A DNA stretch of 64,000 bases from Paenibacillus lautus NBRC 15380 (GTDB taxonomy: Bacteria; Bacillota; Bacilli; Paenibacillales; Paenibacillaceae), in assembly GCF_004000945.1 (NCBI RefSeq), contig NZ_BIMF01000019.1, positions 1 to 64,000 of the forward strand, read 5' to 3'. Positions 31,172 through 40,335 of the stretch are shown here, one piece after another (positions within the stretch are counted from its first letter, which is position 1; each line of letters opens with the position of its first letter). A model generated the notes under the pieces. The model worked only from the letters and a program-made list of their open reading frames with translations, ran no database searches and was not told the origin of the DNA. Both the position numbers and the translations under genes were made by a program.

Positions 31172-32589
31172 CCAAACAAGCAGGCAACGAAGCATTGCCG
31201 TTCGACATGCCTGAAGTGGAATTGCCGGTATTTCCGGACGGGACGTTTAACATTGCCGATTTCGGCGCGATCGGAGACGGACTAAGCGACAATACGGAGG
31301 CGTTCGCGGCAGCGATAGAAGCATGCGCCTCGCAGGGCGGAGGCACGGTCCTTATTCCTGCAGGTCTATGGCTGACCGGCCCGATTCGGCTGCAAAGCGG
31401 CATTCGGCTGCATGCCGACGCGGGGGCCCTCGTCCATTTCAGCGCGAACCGCGACGATTATCCGTTGATCCGTACGAGCTACGAAGGATTACGCACCGTT
31501 AGATGCATGCCGGCCATTTATGGAGAGGATTTGGAAAATGTCGCCATAACGGGAACGGGTATTTTCGACGGCTCGGGAGAGGCTTGGCGGCCGGTGAAAC
31601 GAATGAAGCTGACGGAGGGGCAGTGGAAGCGATTGATCCAGTCCGGCGGTTATGAGGAAGGCGGAGTCTGGTGGCCAACGGAGCAGTCGCTTAAGAGCGC
31701 GGCGCTCGTGAAGAGCTTAATTGCGCAGAACGTGCAGGATCCGTCCGCGTTCGAGCCGGCCCGCGACCATTTAAGGCCGACGCTAGTGCAATTGGACCGG
31801 TGCCGCAAAGTGCTGTTTGATGGCCCTACCTTCCGCAATTCGCCGGCTTGGAATGTGCATCCTTGGCTGTGCGAGCATGTGACCATCCGCAATGTCTCGA
31901 TCCGGAATCAGTGGCATTCGCAGAACGGCGACGGTCTAGATCTCGACTCCTGCCGGTATGCAAACATATACGATTCCGTATTCGACGTGGGCGATGACGC
32001 CATCTGCATCAAGTCCGGCAAAGATGCCGACGGCAGGGCGCTGGCAGTCCCTACCGAATATGTCACGATACGGAACTGCCAAGTATTCCACGGCCATGGC
32101 GGCTTCGTCATCGGCAGCGAAATGTCCGGCGATGTCCGGAATATTGCCATAACGGATTGCGTGTTTATCGGAACGGACGCAGGTCTGCGTTTCAAGAGCA
32201 CGAGAGGCCGCGGCGGAACGGTCGAACGCATCTATATCCGAGGTGTCCTCATGAAGGATATCGCCAAGGAAGCCATCATATTCAGCTCTTATTACTCAGG
32301 CAAAAACAATACGGACGATCCGGTGGCCGTTACGGAGGAAACGCCGGTATTCCGCGATTTCCATATCAGCGACACAACGTGCATCGGAGCGCATACGGCG
32401 CTGCACATCAAAGGGCTTCCGGAAATGCCGATTGAAAATATCGTCTTCGACCGGGTGCAGCTAACCGCCCGCAACGGCGCGACCTGTACGAATGCCCGGA
32501 ACATTACGTTCCGGCAGACGAAAGTGCTTCCGGAGAACGGCGAGCCTTATACGTTGGTCAATACCGAGGCGGTTACCATAACCGATTAA
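31162..32589 (+). CDS. GH28 polygalacturonase-type glycoside hydrolase
   Basis: GTG 31162 is favoured by AAGGAGG at 31146-31152; ATG 31168 is the alternative. The start overlaps the upstream gene. The 475-residue right-handed beta-helix begins FNIADFGAIGDGLSDNTEAF, the standard GH28 opening. The catalytic set is present: Asp257 in NGDGLDLD, Asp278/Asp279 in GDDAICIKSG, His312 in GHGGFVIGSE and the RFKS element near residue 342. With no signal peptide it is probably an exo-acting enzyme on imported galacturonides or rhamnogalacturonan fragments. Some relatives remove terminal galacturonic acid or act on unsaturated ends. Confidence 0.9.
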   Translation: MAMTKQAGNEALPFDMPEVELPVFPDGTFNIADFGAIGDGLSDNTEAFAAAIEACASQGGGTVLIPAGLWLTGPIRLQSGIRLHADAGALVHFSANRDDYPLIRTSYEGLRTVRCMPAIYGEDLENVAITGTGIFDGSGEAWRPVKRMKLTEGQWKRLIQSGGYEEGGVWWPTEQSLKSAALVKSLIAQNVQDPSAFEPARDHLRPTLVQLDRCRKVLFDGPTFRNSPAWNVHPWLCEHVTIRNVSIRNQWHSQNGDGLDLDSCRYANIYDSVFDVGDDAICIKSGKDADGRALAVPTEYVTIRNCQVFHGHGGFVIGSEMSGDVRNIAITDCVFIGTDAGLRFKSTRGRGGTVERIYIRGVLMKDIAKEAIIFSSYYSGKNNTDDPVAVTEETPVFRDFHISDTTCIGAHTALHIKGLPEMPIENIVFDRVQLTARNGATCTNARNITFRQTKVLPENGEPYTLVNTEAVTITD

Positions 32590-32616
32590 CAGACCTGATG
32601 AAGGGGAGGAAGCCGC

Positions 32617-35352
32617 ATGCTGGAAATGATTGCGATTGGCTACGATTTGGACGCTTCTCCCCGTATGCTGCATGGCGTGCGGCTGCTGAGAGAAGCGCTC
32701 GAGGCTTGCGATTACATGGTGGAGGAAAAGGCGGGCGGTTGGGCATGGAACCGTTACCGCGATACGGGCAACCGCAAAATTTACGTAGGGCGCCGCACGG
32801 GCTCCGAGCTGCTCGCGGAGCTCGAGGCGCGCGATGTGCTGCTCTATCATACGGATGAGCCTACCGGCGAAGGCTTCTATCTGGCATCATGTCCGGGCCG
32901 GCTAGTCGTGGTCTCCGGCGGGAACGATAGCGGCGCGCTGTACGGATGCCAGGAGCTGGCGGTCCGAATCCGCGAGGAAGGAGGACTGCCGCGCGAGCTG
33001 TCGTTCGGGGACACGCCACGCCTGGACTGGCGCGGACCCGCCATCGGCATGCAGAAGCAGCACGTGGAACCAGGGCGGCAGCCCTTCGAATATCCTCTGA
33101 CGCCAGACCGCTTTCCTTGGTTTTACGACAGAGTCATGTGGCTCGACTACCTGGACATGCTGCTCGAGCACCGGGGCAACTCCCTTTACCTATGGAACGC
33201 GAATCCGTTCGCCTCGCTGATCGATCTGCCGGGCGAGCCGGAGGCGCGGGAGGTGACGAAGGATCAACTGGAGGAGAATGCAAGCTTGCTGCATTGGCTG
33301 ACGGAAGAGGCGGACAGGCGCGGGATACAGTGCTTTTTGGCCTTCTACAGCATTCATATTCCGCAAGGTTTTGCCGACAAGCACGGTTTGTCTTATAAGC
33401 AGTTAAAGCCTTTGCCAGAGACTAGCGATTATTTCCGCCGCTTGCTGACCGCGTTTGTACGCGCTTTCCCTTCGGTCGGCTTGATGGTCTGTCTGGGCGA
33501 AAAGCTGAAGGGGCAAATGTACGGGGCGGAATGGCTGTGCGAAACGATTCTGCCCGGCATCATGGAAGGCTTCGGCCAGTCGGCTGCCGCGGAGCCGCCG
33601 CCCGTCGTCGTGCGCTCGCACGCCATCGACATCGAGAAGGTGATGCAAGAGGCTGACGCGCTTTATCCCAATCTTCACAGCGAAATGAAATTCAACGGGG
33701 AATCCCTCACCACCTGGACGCCAAGGGGGGAAGCGCAAGGGCTGCATCGGCGGCTGGCAGAGCGCGATGGCAAACATCTCGTCACCGTGCATATGAATGC
33801 CAATCTGGAACCGTTCCGCTGGGGAGCTCCATCCTTTATTCAACGCTGCGTTCAGGCGGCGAGGTACCGCTTAAAAGCCTCGGCGCTGCAAATTTTCCCG
33901 CTGTCCTACTGGAGCTGGCCTTATTCGCCGGACAGGTCGGAGCACCCGATCAAGCAGGTGGACCGCGACTGGATCTGGTTTGAAGCGTGGCTCCGTTACG
34001 CATGGAATTCGGACCGGGACGGGAAGGCGGAGAAAAGCCACTGGATAGCCCGACTGGAGGAAAAGTACGGAAGCAGGCAGTCGGCCGAGCATTTGTTGCA
34101 CGCCTATGAAACGATCGGGACTTGCGCGCCCAAGCTGCTGCGTCGTTTTGGCATAACGCAAGGCAACCGCCAGACGATGAGCCTCGGCATGACGATGAGT
34201 CAGCTGACGAATCCGGAACGGCACGTCCCATGGTCCGAGCTGTGGGAATCGCATGCTCCGCAAGGAGAGAGGCTGGAGGAGTTCGTGTTGAAGCAACTGG
34301 CGGGCATGCCTCATCTGGGCGAGACGCCGCTCGATATCGTGGAGGAAGTGGAGCGTGCTTCCGAAGAAGCTTCGAAAGCGGCAAAGCAGGCTAGGATGAC
34401 CGTGCAAAAAAATAAAGCCGAGTTCGAACGTCTTGCTGCCGATATTGACGCGATCAAAGCGATGACGAATACGTATACGTACAAGGTAAGAGCCGCGCTG
34501 CTCGTGTTCATGTATAAGCATACCGCCTTCGGAAAATACGCCGAAAGGGTGTCGCTGCTGGAGGAGGCGGCGGAATGGTTGGACAAAAGCGTAGCCGCAT
34601 ACCGCAAGCTGACGGAAACGACGGAGAAGCATTACGGATTCGCAAACGGCATGCAGACGGCGCATCGCAAAATCCCGTTCCGCGAGGGGGAATTCATCAA
34701 CCATTGGAGGGACTGTCTCCCCCTGTTCGAACGGGAGCTTGCCGTTTTCCGACAGCGTATCGGAGAGCTGCGGGCTGGCAAAATGCCGGCGTCCCTGAAT
34801 CAGGCGCCGTCCGTTTCCCATCGGCGATATCGTCAGGCAAGCTTTACGCTGCTGAGCGAGGATGCCGAGCTGTACCGGATCGAGAAAGGCGCCCGCGTCT
34901 TCACCGACGGCGACATTCCGATTATAAGCTGCGCGGAGGAATTGTACGGCTTGACGGGAATAAGGTACAGCCAGCTGCGGGCGGCGCACGAAGAAATTCG
35001 GCTCGACGTGGAGCTGAAGGAGCCTTCCCTGATTCTGGTAGGATGCTTCAATTCCAGAGACGACCAATGGATGAAGCCTGGGGGAGTCGCTGCCGTCGAC
35101 CAGTATACGTTCGGATTGGATCCGGTGATCCGCAGAGGCATACGGCTGTTCGTCTATCCTTCGGTCCATGTCCATGCTTTGCCTTACGAGGCCGGCCGGC
35201 ATACGCTTCGTTTCGGCAAAGGGGCGTTTCTGATTCTTGGCGTCATTGAGCTGCATCAGAACCTGTCCGACCGGGATTTCGATCCGCAAAACGAAGAGCG
35301 TACGCTACTCGATTGGCTGTACGAAATGAAGGAGGTGGAGATGGTCCAGTGA
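32617..35352 (+). CDS. Large hydrolase with GH20/GH67-like N-terminal domain, family unassigned
   Basis: ATG 32617 has GGGGAGGA upstream. The 911-residue protein has an N-terminal alpha/beta domain (about 1-130) ending VVSGGNDSGALYGCQELAVRI and SFGDTPRLDWRG, the pattern linking the accessory domain to the barrel in GH20, GH67 and GH84 enzymes. A barrel-like region follows (RVMWLDYLDMLLEHRGNSLYLWN; FLAFYSIHIPQGFADKHG; LHSEMKFNGESLTTW), then a helical region (about 560-720) and a C-terminal beta-sandwich. This suggests an exo-acting hydrolase on a uronic or amino sugar; alpha-glucuronidase or alpha-galacturonidase activity (GH67/115/138-like) fits the pectin setting. I cannot assign the family. 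It ends in a GTGA overlap with the next gene. Confidence 0.55.
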   Translation: MLEMIAIGYDLDASPRMLHGVRLLREALEACDYMVEEKAGGWAWNRYRDTGNRKIYVGRRTGSELLAELEARDVLLYHTDEPTGEGFYLASCPGRLVVVSGGNDSGALYGCQELAVRIREEGGLPRELSFGDTPRLDWRGPAIGMQKQHVEPGRQPFEYPLTPDRFPWFYDRVMWLDYLDMLLEHRGNSLYLWNANPFASLIDLPGEPEAREVTKDQLEENASLLHWLTEEADRRGIQCFLAFYSIHIPQGFADKHGLSYKQLKPLPETSDYFRRLLTAFVRAFPSVGLMVCLGEKLKGQMYGAEWLCETILPGIMEGFGQSAAAEPPPVVVRSHAIDIEKVMQEADALYPNLHSEMKFNGESLTTWTPRGEAQGLHRRLAERDGKHLVTVHMNANLEPFRWGAPSFIQRCVQAARYRLKASALQIFPLSYWSWPYSPDRSEHPIKQVDRDWIWFEAWLRYAWNSDRDGKAEKSHWIARLEEKYGSRQSAEHLLHAYETIGTCAPKLLRRFGITQGNRQTMSLGMTMSQLTNPERHVPWSELWESHAPQGERLEEFVLKQLAGMPHLGETPLDIVEEVERASEEASKAAKQARMTVQKNKAEFERLAADIDAIKAMTNTYTYKVRAALLVFMYKHTAFGKYAERVSLLEEAAEWLDKSVAAYRKLTETTEKHYGFANGMQTAHRKIPFREGEFINHWRDCLPLFERELAVFRQRIGELRAGKMPASLNQAPSVSHRRYRQASFTLLSEDAELYRIEKGARVFTDGDIPIISCAEELYGLTGIRYSQLRAAHEEIRLDVELKEPSLILVGCFNSRDDQWMKPGGVAAVDQYTFGLDPVIRRGIRLFVYPSVHVHALPYEAGRHTLRFGKGAFLILGVIELHQNLSDRDFDPQNEERTLLDWLYEMKEVEMVQ

Positions 35353-36857
35353 AAACCGACTCGGAAGCGGCGGCCGGGCTGATCGGGCTAGTAGCAAAGC
35401 ACGCCGGCCTGCTGCTGAAGCACGCATCGGACAAAGCCGGAGAAACCCCCTTGTTTGTCAACGCGTTAGATTCGCGCACGCTATCGCCGGTCGCATACGA
35501 TCCGGATCATGTGAACCGCGAAGCGCTGCTCGCGAGTCCCGCAAGCCAGCAGCGCTGGCAAAAGCTGCTATGCGGCCTTACCCGGCTGACGGGCGATCCG
35601 GCGTACGAAGAACGCGCGCTCGCGGTCAACCGCTTTCTACTGGATAGCCAGACAGATGACGGCGGCCTGCTCTTGTGGGGAGGCCATACCGCCTACAACG
35701 TAGAGAACAGATCGATCGAATACGCCAGAGACAAATCGAAGGTGCACGAGCTGAAATTTCATTACCCGGATTACGAGCTGATGTGGCGGGCGGATCCGGA
35801 AGGAACAAGACGGTATATCGAAGCGATGTGGAATGCGCATATCCTGGACTGGTCGCGCCTGGATTTCAACCGACACGGACCTTACGGAACGCCGCCTGGA
35901 CGGTTATGGGAGCATGAATACAAGGGCGGTGACGTATTCTTCTGGGGACGCGGATTGACGTTCGTAAACGCCGGCAGCGATCTGTATTACGCTGCCGCGA
36001 TGCTGGCGAAGCTGTCGGGCGAGAAAGCGCCGCTGGCGTGGTCGAAACGGCTGGCGCGCCGTTACGTGGAAACGAGACAGCCCGGCATCGGGATCAGCGG
36101 CTACCAATTCAGCCAATCCGCAAACTCCTGGTGCAACGGCCCGGCGGTAAAGGGCGACCGGGCGCAGTATCAGCTGGCGCCGCTTATTCCGGAAGGCCAT
36201 GACGTCTATGAAGGGACGCTCTTCAAGCCGCGGCCCGTCGTCCAGCGCTGCATGCTGGCGATCGGCGAACAAGCGGGGGAAGCGGCGGAATGCTTCATCC
36301 GATGGGCCTGCGAGGAAATAGCGGCTTGGGGGAAAATCGCATACCGCCGATCCGACAACAGCTTTGTCCCGATGCTGACCGACGGATACCCGATCGAAGG
36401 GCTGTCGCTGGATCGCGACGGCTACTTCGGGCCGAAAGGGAGGGTGTTTGGCGCAATCCCCGCTGGTCCGGATTTTTTCTGGATGTACGCGGCAGGCTAC
36501 CGGCATTCGCGCGATCCGTTTCTATGGGAGATGGCGAAATCCATCGCCGATGGGATGGGCGCGGGAGATATCGGCCAACCAAGCGGGGGCGGAGTCCGCA
36601 CTTGGGAGCAGAGGGAGGACAACGCCGATTACCGTCTGCTGTACGGCTTGTTGGAGCTGTATAAGGCGACGGACGACCGCAGATTTTTATCCTATGCCCG
36701 GCAGACGGGAGAGCAATTGCTTACGAAAGTTGCCGATAACGGCGCGTTTGTTTCGGAGGAACGGCTTTTGACCGACGATCCGCTGCCGCTGGCGCTGCTT
36801 CATCTAGCGGAAGCGCTGCAGGACAGACCGGGAAACGTTCCCTTGACGTGGAAGTAG
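35349..36857 (+). CDS. Pectate-lyase-like (alpha/alpha) toroid protein
   Basis: GTG 35349 overlaps the upstream TGA (GTGA), with AGGAGGTGG about 14 bases before. The protein has 502 residues without a signal peptide. Helical repeats spaced as in (alpha/alpha)6 or 7 toroids are visible: LLCGLTRLTGDPAYEERALAV, NAGSDLYYAAAMLAKLSG and LLYGLLELYKATDDRRFLSYA. HTAYNVENRSIEYARDKSKVHEL and HEYKGGDVFFWGRGLTF look like the most conserved, probably active-site, stretches. Similar proteins have been described as putative pectate lyases, which fits its place after GH28, but I see no family-diagnostic catalytic residue set. It could also be a toroid hydrolase. Last gene of the second operon. Confidence 0.5.
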   Translation: MKTDSEAAAGLIGLVAKHAGLLLKHASDKAGETPLFVNALDSRTLSPVAYDPDHVNREALLASPASQQRWQKLLCGLTRLTGDPAYEERALAVNRFLLDSQTDDGGLLLWGGHTAYNVENRSIEYARDKSKVHELKFHYPDYELMWRADPEGTRRYIEAMWNAHILDWSRLDFNRHGPYGTPPGRLWEHEYKGGDVFFWGRGLTFVNAGSDLYYAAAMLAKLSGEKAPLAWSKRLARRYVETRQPGIGISGYQFSQSANSWCNGPAVKGDRAQYQLAPLIPEGHDVYEGTLFKPRPVVQRCMLAIGEQAGEAAECFIRWACEEIAAWGKIAYRRSDNSFVPMLTDGYPIEGLSLDRDGYFGPKGRVFGAIPAGPDFFWMYAAGYRHSRDPFLWEMAKSIADGMGAGDIGQPSGGGVRTWEQREDNADYRLLYGLLELYKATDDRRFLSYARQTGEQLLTKVADNGAFVSEERLLTDDPLPLALLHLAEALQDRPGNVPLTWK

Positions 36858-36949
36858 CGGAGGGTCAACCCATACGAGCTGACACTGCCTTAGGCGGCGT
36901 CGGCCGTTTGCGTTTGCGGGCGATTATGGCTTCAAAGGAGCGATGACCG

Positions 36950-38012
36950 ATGGAACGGAAACAGGTGTTCGAATTTAACGGCAAGCGAAAGCTGTTCGGC
37001 AAATTTTTATTGTCCTACGTGCTCATCCTGTTGATTCCGCTGCTGGTAGGCGCCTATGCCTATTACCAGACGGTTCAGGTCGTGGGCGAGGACGCGGCGG
37101 AGCTGAACCTGGCGATGCTGGAGCAGAGCGAGGAGGCGCTGAACCGGCTATTGACGGAAATCCACGATATCGTGTCCCAGCTGTCGCTCGATTCGGAGCT
37201 GCTGAATGCGATGATTACCGCCGACGCTTCATGGCCGCCGCAGGCGGTGTACAAGTTCTCCCAGCTGCAGAAGAACGAATTGAACATGCTGTCGACGAAC
37301 CAGCTCTTCTCCGATCTGTTTGTCTACCTGGAGAAAAGCGAAGCCGTCATTTCCGCGAACCGGCTCGACAAGCTGGACGCTCAGCCGCTGTGGATCGGCG
37401 ACGTCCCGTTCGGCCGGTGGCTAAGGAGACCATCGCCGGCGAGCGGATGAACCGGTATTTGCCGCTTGCGGGCGTGAATGACGGAAGGACGACGGAGGAT
37501 TACGTGGCGTATGTCAGCCCATTGCCCGCGGGCACCAACATGCGGACCGACGGCGCCGTCGTCATCCTGATCAAGGAAAGCGCGATCGCAAGGATGTTTC
37601 ACAGGCTGCTATCGGAGGAAGGCGCGTTCGCGTATATTCTGAACGAAAAAGCGGAGATGATTGTATCCGCGTCGGCTGGCGGGGAGCGGATCGTGCCCGT
37701 GGGCTTCGATGCCAGAGGGATTCGCTGGTCCGCATGAACGGGACGGACATGTTCATCACTTCCGTGCAATCCCCGGGCAGCGGGTGGACGTATGTGGCCG
37801 GCCTTCCGGCGAACGGCGTGTTTGCCAAAGCCGAGTACATCAAGCGGATCAATTGGACCATCGCCTTGGCGGTCATGGCCTTCGGGTGCGTGGGTGCCCT
37901 GTTGCTCGCTTACCGAAACAGCAAACCGATCGCGGAGCTGCTCGATTCGATCAAGGATTTTGCCGCCGGGGAAACGGGCAAGCGGGCATCCGCGATGGAG
38001 GTCATCCAGATG
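36950..38012 (+). pseudogene. Transmembrane sensor regulator (YesM/AraC-type), broken in three frames
   Basis: Frame one (36950-37450) has a TM helix (FGKFLLSYVLILLIPLLVGA, residues 15-34) and an extracellular sensor start. Frame two takes over at about 37410 (KETIAGERMNRYLPLAGVND, ILNEKAEMIVSASAG). Frame three takes over at about 37728 (FITSVQSPGSGWTYVAGLP, then TM2 INWTIALAVMAFGCVGALLL and ISDSIKDF-type juxtamembrane sequence, here LLDSIKDFAAG). This is the layout of Paenibacillus two-TM sensors that end in either a histidine kinase or an AraC domain. The output domain is gone: the frame runs directly into a permease tail near 38012. Two frameshifts and a deletion make it non-functional. 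Confidence 0.65.
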
Positions 38013-38327
38013 GCCGTGCATGAAATCATTCTGTTCTACGGCGTGTCCCACTGGAATTCTTATTTTTCCGCCATGCTTTACATGCGGAGCTATGACAATT
38101 ACCCGCTACAGCTGATTTTGCGGGAGATCGTCCTGCAGAGCACGATGGCCGAGCAGCTCGCCTCGCAGGGGAATGCCGCCTTGGCCGAGGATATGAGCAC
38201 CAAGCTTACGCCCGAAAGCGTTCAGTACGCGACGCTGGTCGTATCGATCGTCCCGATGCTGATTATTTATCCGTTTATCCAGAAGTATTTCGTCAAAGGG
38301 ATCATGATCGGCTCGCTGAAGGGCTGA
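38013..38327 (+). pseudogene. LplC/YtcP-type permease C-terminal fragment fused to the sensor
   Basis: In the same frame as the sensor tail, the sequence continues with HEIILFYGVSHWNSYFSAML, YPLQLILREIVLQ, SVQYATLVVSIVPMLIIYPF and ends KGIMIGSLKG. This is the canonical end of MalG-family permeases of the LplC/YtcP type. Only the last 100 or so residues remain; the EAA loop and first helices are missing. The protein normally forms the inner-membrane channel with an LplB partner. The in-frame junction indicates a deletion of several kilobases that removed the regulator output domain, lplB and most of lplC. Confidence 0.7.
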
Positions 38328-38426
38328 CATGATTAGAAGGAGGTAAAGCGGCGGCAAAACGCCAGTCATGCATGATCAGGAAACGCGGGATTGCCTTGAA
38401 TTCATGATGAGGGGTGATGAAAGAAC

Positions 38427-40003
38427 ATGGAAAAAGGGAAACGGAAAGTGGCGCTGCTCGCGATTGCGGCGGTGGTCGCGGCGACGGGCTGCAACCAGGC
38501 AAATAACGGGAACGCAAACGAGCCGAATCAGGGGACCGCAACGACGACTGACGGCGAAACGTCGGGAGAGAACGCGACAGTGAAGCTTTCGGTTGCGAGC
38601 ATGCCCAAATATCCGCCGAACGAAATTCCGAACGACTACGTCAAAGAGGTCGAAAAACGTTTCGGCATGCAATGGGATTTTGAATCCATCCCACTGACGG
38701 CGGGCATCGAGAAGTATAACGTGATGTTCGCATCCGGCGATTATCCTGATTTCATCCCGAACATGAACAGCCCGACAAGCGTGAAAAAATGGGCGTCGTC
38801 CGGTTACTTGCTGCCGATCGGCGATTATATCGACAGGCTGCCTAACTACCGCAAGTTGTTCTCCGACGAGGACTGGGAGCTGCTTCTGTCTTACGGCACA
38901 GCAACGGCAAGCTCTATATGCTGCCTAGCGTGGCGAGCAGCGACCCGATGACGTGGATTTACCGCAAGGATGCGTTCGATAAGGCCGGCATCGCTTCGTT
39001 TCCGGCCACGATGGATGAGCTGTACGAGTCGGCGAAAAAGCTGAAGGAAGCCTATCCCGATTCCGTGCCGATCGGCGTTCGCGGCGGCACGGAAAACGGC
39101 GGCGTCAAAAACTTGATGAACGGCTTCCGCCAGGCGTTCCGCAATCCGCAAAACAGCAACACGCGCGGCTTCTGGAACGATCCGGACGAGGGCGGCAAGG
39201 TGGTGTGGAACCTGGCGTCGGCCAAACACCGCGATATGCTGACCTTTATAGCCAAGCTGTATAAGTAAGGGCTTGTCGAGAAGGAATTCGCGACGTTGAC
39301 GCAGGATCAGTGGAAAGCGAAGCGTCTCACGGGAAAGGTGCTGCTGGACTTCCAATACGCGAGCCATACGGTCGACCCGGACTACGCCTTAACGGATATT
39401 CCGGACGGCCAGTGGGAATTCGCGCGCATGCTGCCAAGCGCCTCGGAGCAGCCTGCGTTGGAATTCAAGCCGCTTAACTTCTCGTTGTTCGGTCCGGTCT
39501 TCAGCAGCAAGCTTGCCGACGAGCCGGAGAAGCTGGACCGCCTTATCGAATATGTCGAATGGGGCGCAACGGCGGAAGGACAACTATTCCATCAGGCGGG
39601 CCTGGACAACGTCACCTACGTGAACGAAGGCGGGACGATGAAATACAAGGAAGGGCTCGATCGTCAGAAGGTGGCGGAGCAGCACGGCTTCGATTGGTGG
39701 CTAAGCCAAAGCGCGGAATTCATGAAATCCGATGCCGGGTATTTGAAAAAGCAGGAAGCGATGAAGGAGTTTGCCCCGAACTATAACGTGACGCCGAAGA
39801 ACGCTCCGCTTACCGAGGAGGAACAAGAGACGGTGGGCACGACGGTCAGCGCCCTCGAGGATGTGGCTTACCAGTTCGCTACGAAAGCGATTATGGGGAT
39901 GATCGATATCGGCAACGACGAAGCATGGAACGGCTACTTGAGCGATCTGGAGAAGGTAGGGCTCGACGAAACGCGGACGATTTACGAGAAATATTTAAAA
40001 TAA
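38427..40003 (+). pseudogene. LplA-type solute-binding lipoprotein with frameshift and nonsense mutation
   Basis: The gene starts with a lipoprotein signal (AATGC, Cys22) and reads through NEIPNDYVKEVEKRFGMQWD. It shifts frame at about 38902 (the GTANGKLYMLPS region), continues from 38918, and meets an in-frame TAA at 39266-39268 between AKLYK and GLVEKEFATLTQDQW. The remainder to 40003 is intact and ends ETRTIYEKYLK. The intact form would be about 525 residues, typical of LplA-type proteins that feed LplBC permeases. With the truncated permease upstream, this marks a recently decayed importer. The reading frame is still well preserved, so decay is recent or partly due to sequence error. Confidence 0.8.
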
Positions 40004-40081
40004 CGTCACGTGCCCAGCCGACACAATGCAGTACAAGTTCAGGCTACATTCGAGGCTGCACGATGCAGAAAGTACGGATCT

Positions 40082-40126
40082 AGGGCTCGCCAGACATGCG
40101 ACGGCATGGCGGCGAGCCCTTGTTCA
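40082..40126 (+). terminator. Terminator after the decayed binding protein gene
   Basis: GGGCTCGCC (40083-40091) pairs with GGCGAGCCC (40111-40119), followed by TTGTTC. The T-run is weak. Confidence 0.55.
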
Positions 40127-40140
40127 AATGCATCGTATTC

Positions 40141-40193
40141 CCCTATAGAAAAGCAGTTTCCCCCTAAGATTGGCAGCGGATTTGTCTATATAA
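40141..40193 (+). promoter_or_regulatory. CCCTAT-class activator-type promoter of binding protein 1
   Basis: CCCTATAGAA starts at 40141; CCCCTAAG follows 19-20 bp later; TATAAT is at 40188-40193, 47 bases after the start of CCCTAT. No -35 match. The leader to the start codon is about 140 bases and contains a cre-like site. Confidence 0.6.
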
Positions 40194-40270
40194 TAAATGT
40201 GTCAACAGCAGGAATTACATAACGCCGTTCATTTAAAAGGAGGATAACGGGGGGGTTATTATAGCAATTT

Positions 40271-40284
40271 AGACAGCGCTTACA
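40271..40284. promoter_or_regulatory. cre-like site in the leader of binding protein 1
   Basis: AGACAGCGCTTACA, read on the minus strand as TGTAAGCGCTGTCT, matches the CcpA consensus except for the last base. It lies downstream of the -10 box, suited to roadblock repression. Confidence 0.5.
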
Positions 40285-40335
40285 ATGTAAGATATTCAAA
40301 ACAATGGTTGAATATAAAGGGAGGTATTGATAATT

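Noticed and set aside
33871-35289. Minus-strand frame of 472 codons opposite the large hydrolase
   Set aside because: Antisense shadow of the 32617-35352 gene, Arg/Leu/Gln-rich.
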